Shown piece by piece: positions 11,421-13,144 of a DNA stretch of 13,144 nucleotides (positions are counted from its first letter, which is position 1; the number at the start of each line of letters is the position of its first letter). A program made the translations under genes and the position numbers. A model generated the notes under the pieces. The model did not search any database, was not told where the DNA came from, and saw only the letters and a list, made by a program, of their open reading frames with translations. This DNA is from CAZLQR01 sp964366455 (GTDB lineage: Bacteria; Patescibacteriota; Microgenomatia; UBA1406; GWC2-37-13). The stretch spans positions 1 through 13,144 of the forward strand of contig CAYISZ010000019.1 in assembly GCA_964366455.1 (NCBI GenBank). The letters are read 5' to 3'.

Positions 11421-13115
11421 CTACATATGAAGCACGCGACAGGTGATTCTTTGAATTCCGTTCCATTCATTTAGCTCTGGAATGTATACGACTTCACGTA
11501 CCTCACCACGCGATAATGATTTCAGTAAGTTGCCTTTACCAAAGGCGACAAACTCCATTCCATCATCAGAGTAGAACTTAAGATGCGCTTGGTCCTTACC
11601 CATGGTATAAACTTTTTCAATCACTACAACGCTTAGAAAGGAAGGAGCTGGATTTCCCATACCGGTGGGGTTAAGTTGCTTAAGCTTTTCAATCAGAGTT
11701 TTGGTTATTAGTGAAATTGGTAGTTTTACATCTGCCGTAACCGTCTTTATTAAGTCGTCATTTGTCAGTTTTTTATTTGCATACGCTATTAAGACAGAAG
11801 CGAAGACTTTTAGGTTTTTTTGCTCGATAGTAAATCCTGCTGCCTGAGCGTGCCCTCCAACATCGATTAGAAGGTCTTTATGTTCCCGTAGAGAGTTGGT
11901 CATATGAAACGCAGGAATAGACCTTGCAGAACCTTTATAGTTAATTCCTGACTTTGTCATGATTATGACTGGACGATAGAATTTTTCTACTAACCGAGAG
12001 GCAATTAGGCCAATCACACCTTCATGCCACGAGTCAGAATAAAGAATTAAGAGTTTAGAATTAAGGAGTTTCTGCTTTATGACTATTTTTTCGGCTTCAA
12101 GGACGAACTGAGTGACTAGGTCTTGGCGCTCGGTATTTTTCTTTCCAATTATTGCTGTAAGTTCATACGCCTTTATTTTGTCATTTGTGCAAAGAAGACG
12201 AAGTGCATCAATTGCATGCTCGAGTCTACCGATAGCGTTTATTCTCGGAGCTATGACAAACCCAACCTCGTAAGGAGTAATTGGCTTATTTTCTATTCCG
12301 GCTTGTTTTAACAGTTCTATTATTCCGACCCTTCTAATTTTAGAAAACTGCGCTAAGCCATATTTTACAACTGCGCGAGAGATTCCAGTTAGTGGAACGA
12401 GATCTGCAATTGTGCCAATTGATGCAAGTGCTAGATAATCGCAAGAGAAATTACTTTGTAATTTTTCTGTGTTGTTATCCCGAGCATCGTCGAGGGATCT
12501 AGCGGAGCGCGCAGAAGTGAAATGTTCGAATATTGCCTTAGCAAAAAAATATGCAACACCGGAACCTGACAACTCAGGAACATGGAAAGTTGCGAAGGCG
12601 CTTGTTGTGGGAGTATCGGATTTAAGATGATGGTCTGTAATAACGACGGGAATTCCTAGCGACTTTGCGTAGGCTATTTTCTTTTCAGCGGTGATACCGT
12701 GGTCAACGCTGATTATCAGCGCTGGATCAAACTGTTTTTTTACTGCATCGACACCTTTCAGAGAGAATCCATAACCTTCAGAGACTCGATGTGGAACATA
12801 AGGCATGGTCTTAAATCCAAGCAGATGTAATGTCTCCCAAAGAATTGCTCCCCCTGTAATGCCATCAGCGTCATAGTCTGTATAGACCATAATAGTTCTG
12901 TTTTCTTTTTTAATTTGCTCAAGAAGTCTGAAGACTTTTTTAAGAGATAATGTATAAGCTTTGTTAAATTGCTCAAGCTTAATCTTTAGCGGAGAGGGAG
13001 GATTGAGGAACTCCTCAACGTTTTTGATTCCACGATTCTCGATTAGTAGTTTTACGATTTGATCGGGAGTAGTTTTATCACCTTCTTTAATCTCTTTTTT
13101 CCAAAGTAATTTCAT
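11421..13115 (-). CDS. recJ: Single-stranded-DNA-specific 5'-3' exonuclease RecJ
   Basis: A 564-residue DHH-family exonuclease that degrades single-stranded DNA from the 5' end in recombination and mismatch repair. The DHH phosphoesterase core shows motif I YTDYDADGITG (78-88), VDHGI (137-141), VITDHH (158-163, metal ligands D161, H162, H163) and ASIGTIADLVPL (231-242). Then come PRINAIGRL (290-298), the DHHA1 part with SWHEGVIG (362-369), GSARSI (395-400) and GGHAQAAGF (420-428), and a C-terminal OB fold from about 455 that begins with NPTGMGNPAPS (482-492). The total length is near normal, but residues 201-215 (SARSARSLDDARDNN) look inserted and coincide with a palindromic DNA element. An extended -10 (TGaTAGAAT) ends six bases before the ATG. 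It heads the recJ-aspS-carboxypeptidase unit. Confidence 0.95.
   Translation of the reverse strand: MKLLWKKEIKEGDKTTPDQIVKLLIENRGIKNVEEFLNPPSPLKIKLEQFNKAYTLSLKKVFRLLEQIKKENRTIMVYTDYDADGITGGAILWETLHLLGFKTMPYVPHRVSEGYGFSLKGVDAVKKQFDPALIISVDHGITAEKKIAYAKSLGIPVVITDHHLKSDTPTTSAFATFHVPELSGSGVAYFFAKAIFEHFTSARSARSLDDARDNNTEKLQSNFSCDYLALASIGTIADLVPLTGISRAVVKYGLAQFSKIRRVGIIELLKQAGIENKPITPYEVGFVIAPRINAIGRLEHAIDALRLLCTNDKIKAYELTAIIGKKNTERQDLVTQFVLEAEKIVIKQKLLNSKLLILYSDSWHEGVIGLIASRLVEKFYRPVIIMTKSGINYKGSARSIPAFHMTNSLREHKDLLIDVGGHAQAAGFTIEQKNLKVFASVLIAYANKKLTNDDLIKTVTADVKLPISLITKTLIEKLKQLNPTGMGNPAPSFLSVVVIEKVYTMGKDQAHLKFYSDDGMEFVAFGKGNLLKSLSRGEVREVVYIPELNEWNGIQRITCRVLHM
12471..12515. repeat. Imperfect palindromic element inside recJ
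   Basis: ATCCCGA (12477-12483) faces TCGAGGGAT (12490-12498) around a short loop, flanked by the GC-rich GCGGAGCGCGC. Base composition differs sharply from the AT-rich surroundings. It reads in frame as an Arg/Ser/Asp-rich stretch between a helix and the DHH motif IV of RecJ. It resembles the small palindromic repeats dispersed in some bacterial genomes, some of which sit inside reading frames. Confidence 0.5.
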
Positions 13116-13121
13116 CGCGTC

Positions 13122-13130
13122 ATTCTATCA
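13122..13130 (-). promoter_or_regulatory. Extended -10 promoter, leaderless start of recJ
   Basis: Read on the minus strand, TGaTAGAAT (13130 to 13122) is an extended -10 with one mismatch, followed by gacgcg and ATG 13115. The predicted +1 is the A of the ATG. The -35 position falls just outside the window. Confidence 0.55.
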
Positions 13131-13144
13131 GCTTTTCGGGTTTG

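Noticed and set aside
582..13115. Possible recoding of TGA as glycine, as in Gracilibacteria and Absconditabacteria
   Set aside because: No long frame needs TGA as a sense codon: RecJ, the 735-residue glycosyltransferase and all others are full length under the standard code. TGA appears as the GNAT stop in an ATGA overlap, although it is the only TGA stop here.

Overview
This is a compact stretch of a bacterial chromosome, moderately AT-rich by eye, with 13 genes of ordinary size plus one small 49-codon gene. All frames read with the standard bacterial code. The gene set suggests a reduced-genome lineage, most likely a Candidate Phyla Radiation (Patescibacteria, Microgenomates-like) bacterium. 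The basis is an aspartyl-tRNA synthetase of the archaeal, insertion-free type, an Obg GTPase without its C-terminal domain, a GT4 glycosyltransferase fused to an alpha/alpha-toroid-like domain facing a GH130 phosphorylase, very short spacers, and almost no Shine-Dalgarno sites. The lineage is inferred from gene content; there is no rRNA or ribosomal protein in the window to confirm it.

Layout. 1-50 is a strong Rho-independent terminator of an unseen upstream gene. 52-1700 is a coupled pair (GNAT acetyltransferase, then M20 metallopeptidase sharing ATGA). 1784-3991 encodes a two-domain glycosyltransferase with its own promoter; it runs tail-to-tail into a GH130 glycoside phosphorylase (3977-4897, minus). 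From a shared divergent promoter region start a uronate-dehydrogenase-like SDR (4951-5601) and then a 77-residue two-helix membrane protein (5617-5850). Obg (5855-6790, minus) faces a DinB-like protein (6870-7361). Next is a probable toxin-antitoxin module on the minus strand: a small basic protein (7863-8012) overlapping by TAATG a Fic/Doc-family toxin (7354-7863). It is divergent from a single-pass membrane protein (8052-9110). The right third is a minus-strand operon recJ - aspS - D-Ala-D-Ala carboxypeptidase (13115 down to 9142).

The most striking signal is in how genes start. At most transcription-unit heads a TATAAT-like box ends 5-6 bases before the start codon (4951, 5617, 6790, 8052, 11408, 13115), with slightly longer gaps of 9-11 bases at 4897, 6870 and 8012. 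The mRNA would therefore begin at, or a few bases before, its start codon. This implies that leaderless transcription is the default here. Genes inside units are instead coupled by overlapping stop/start codons.

Other points of interest are an imperfect palindromic element apparently inserted in frame inside recJ, two adjacent hairpins around the aspS stop codon, an inverted repeat overlapping the toxin start, and overlapping divergent promoters at the toxin-antitoxin locus. No mobile element, CRISPR array, tRNA or rRNA was seen. No intergenic gap exceeds 90 bases.
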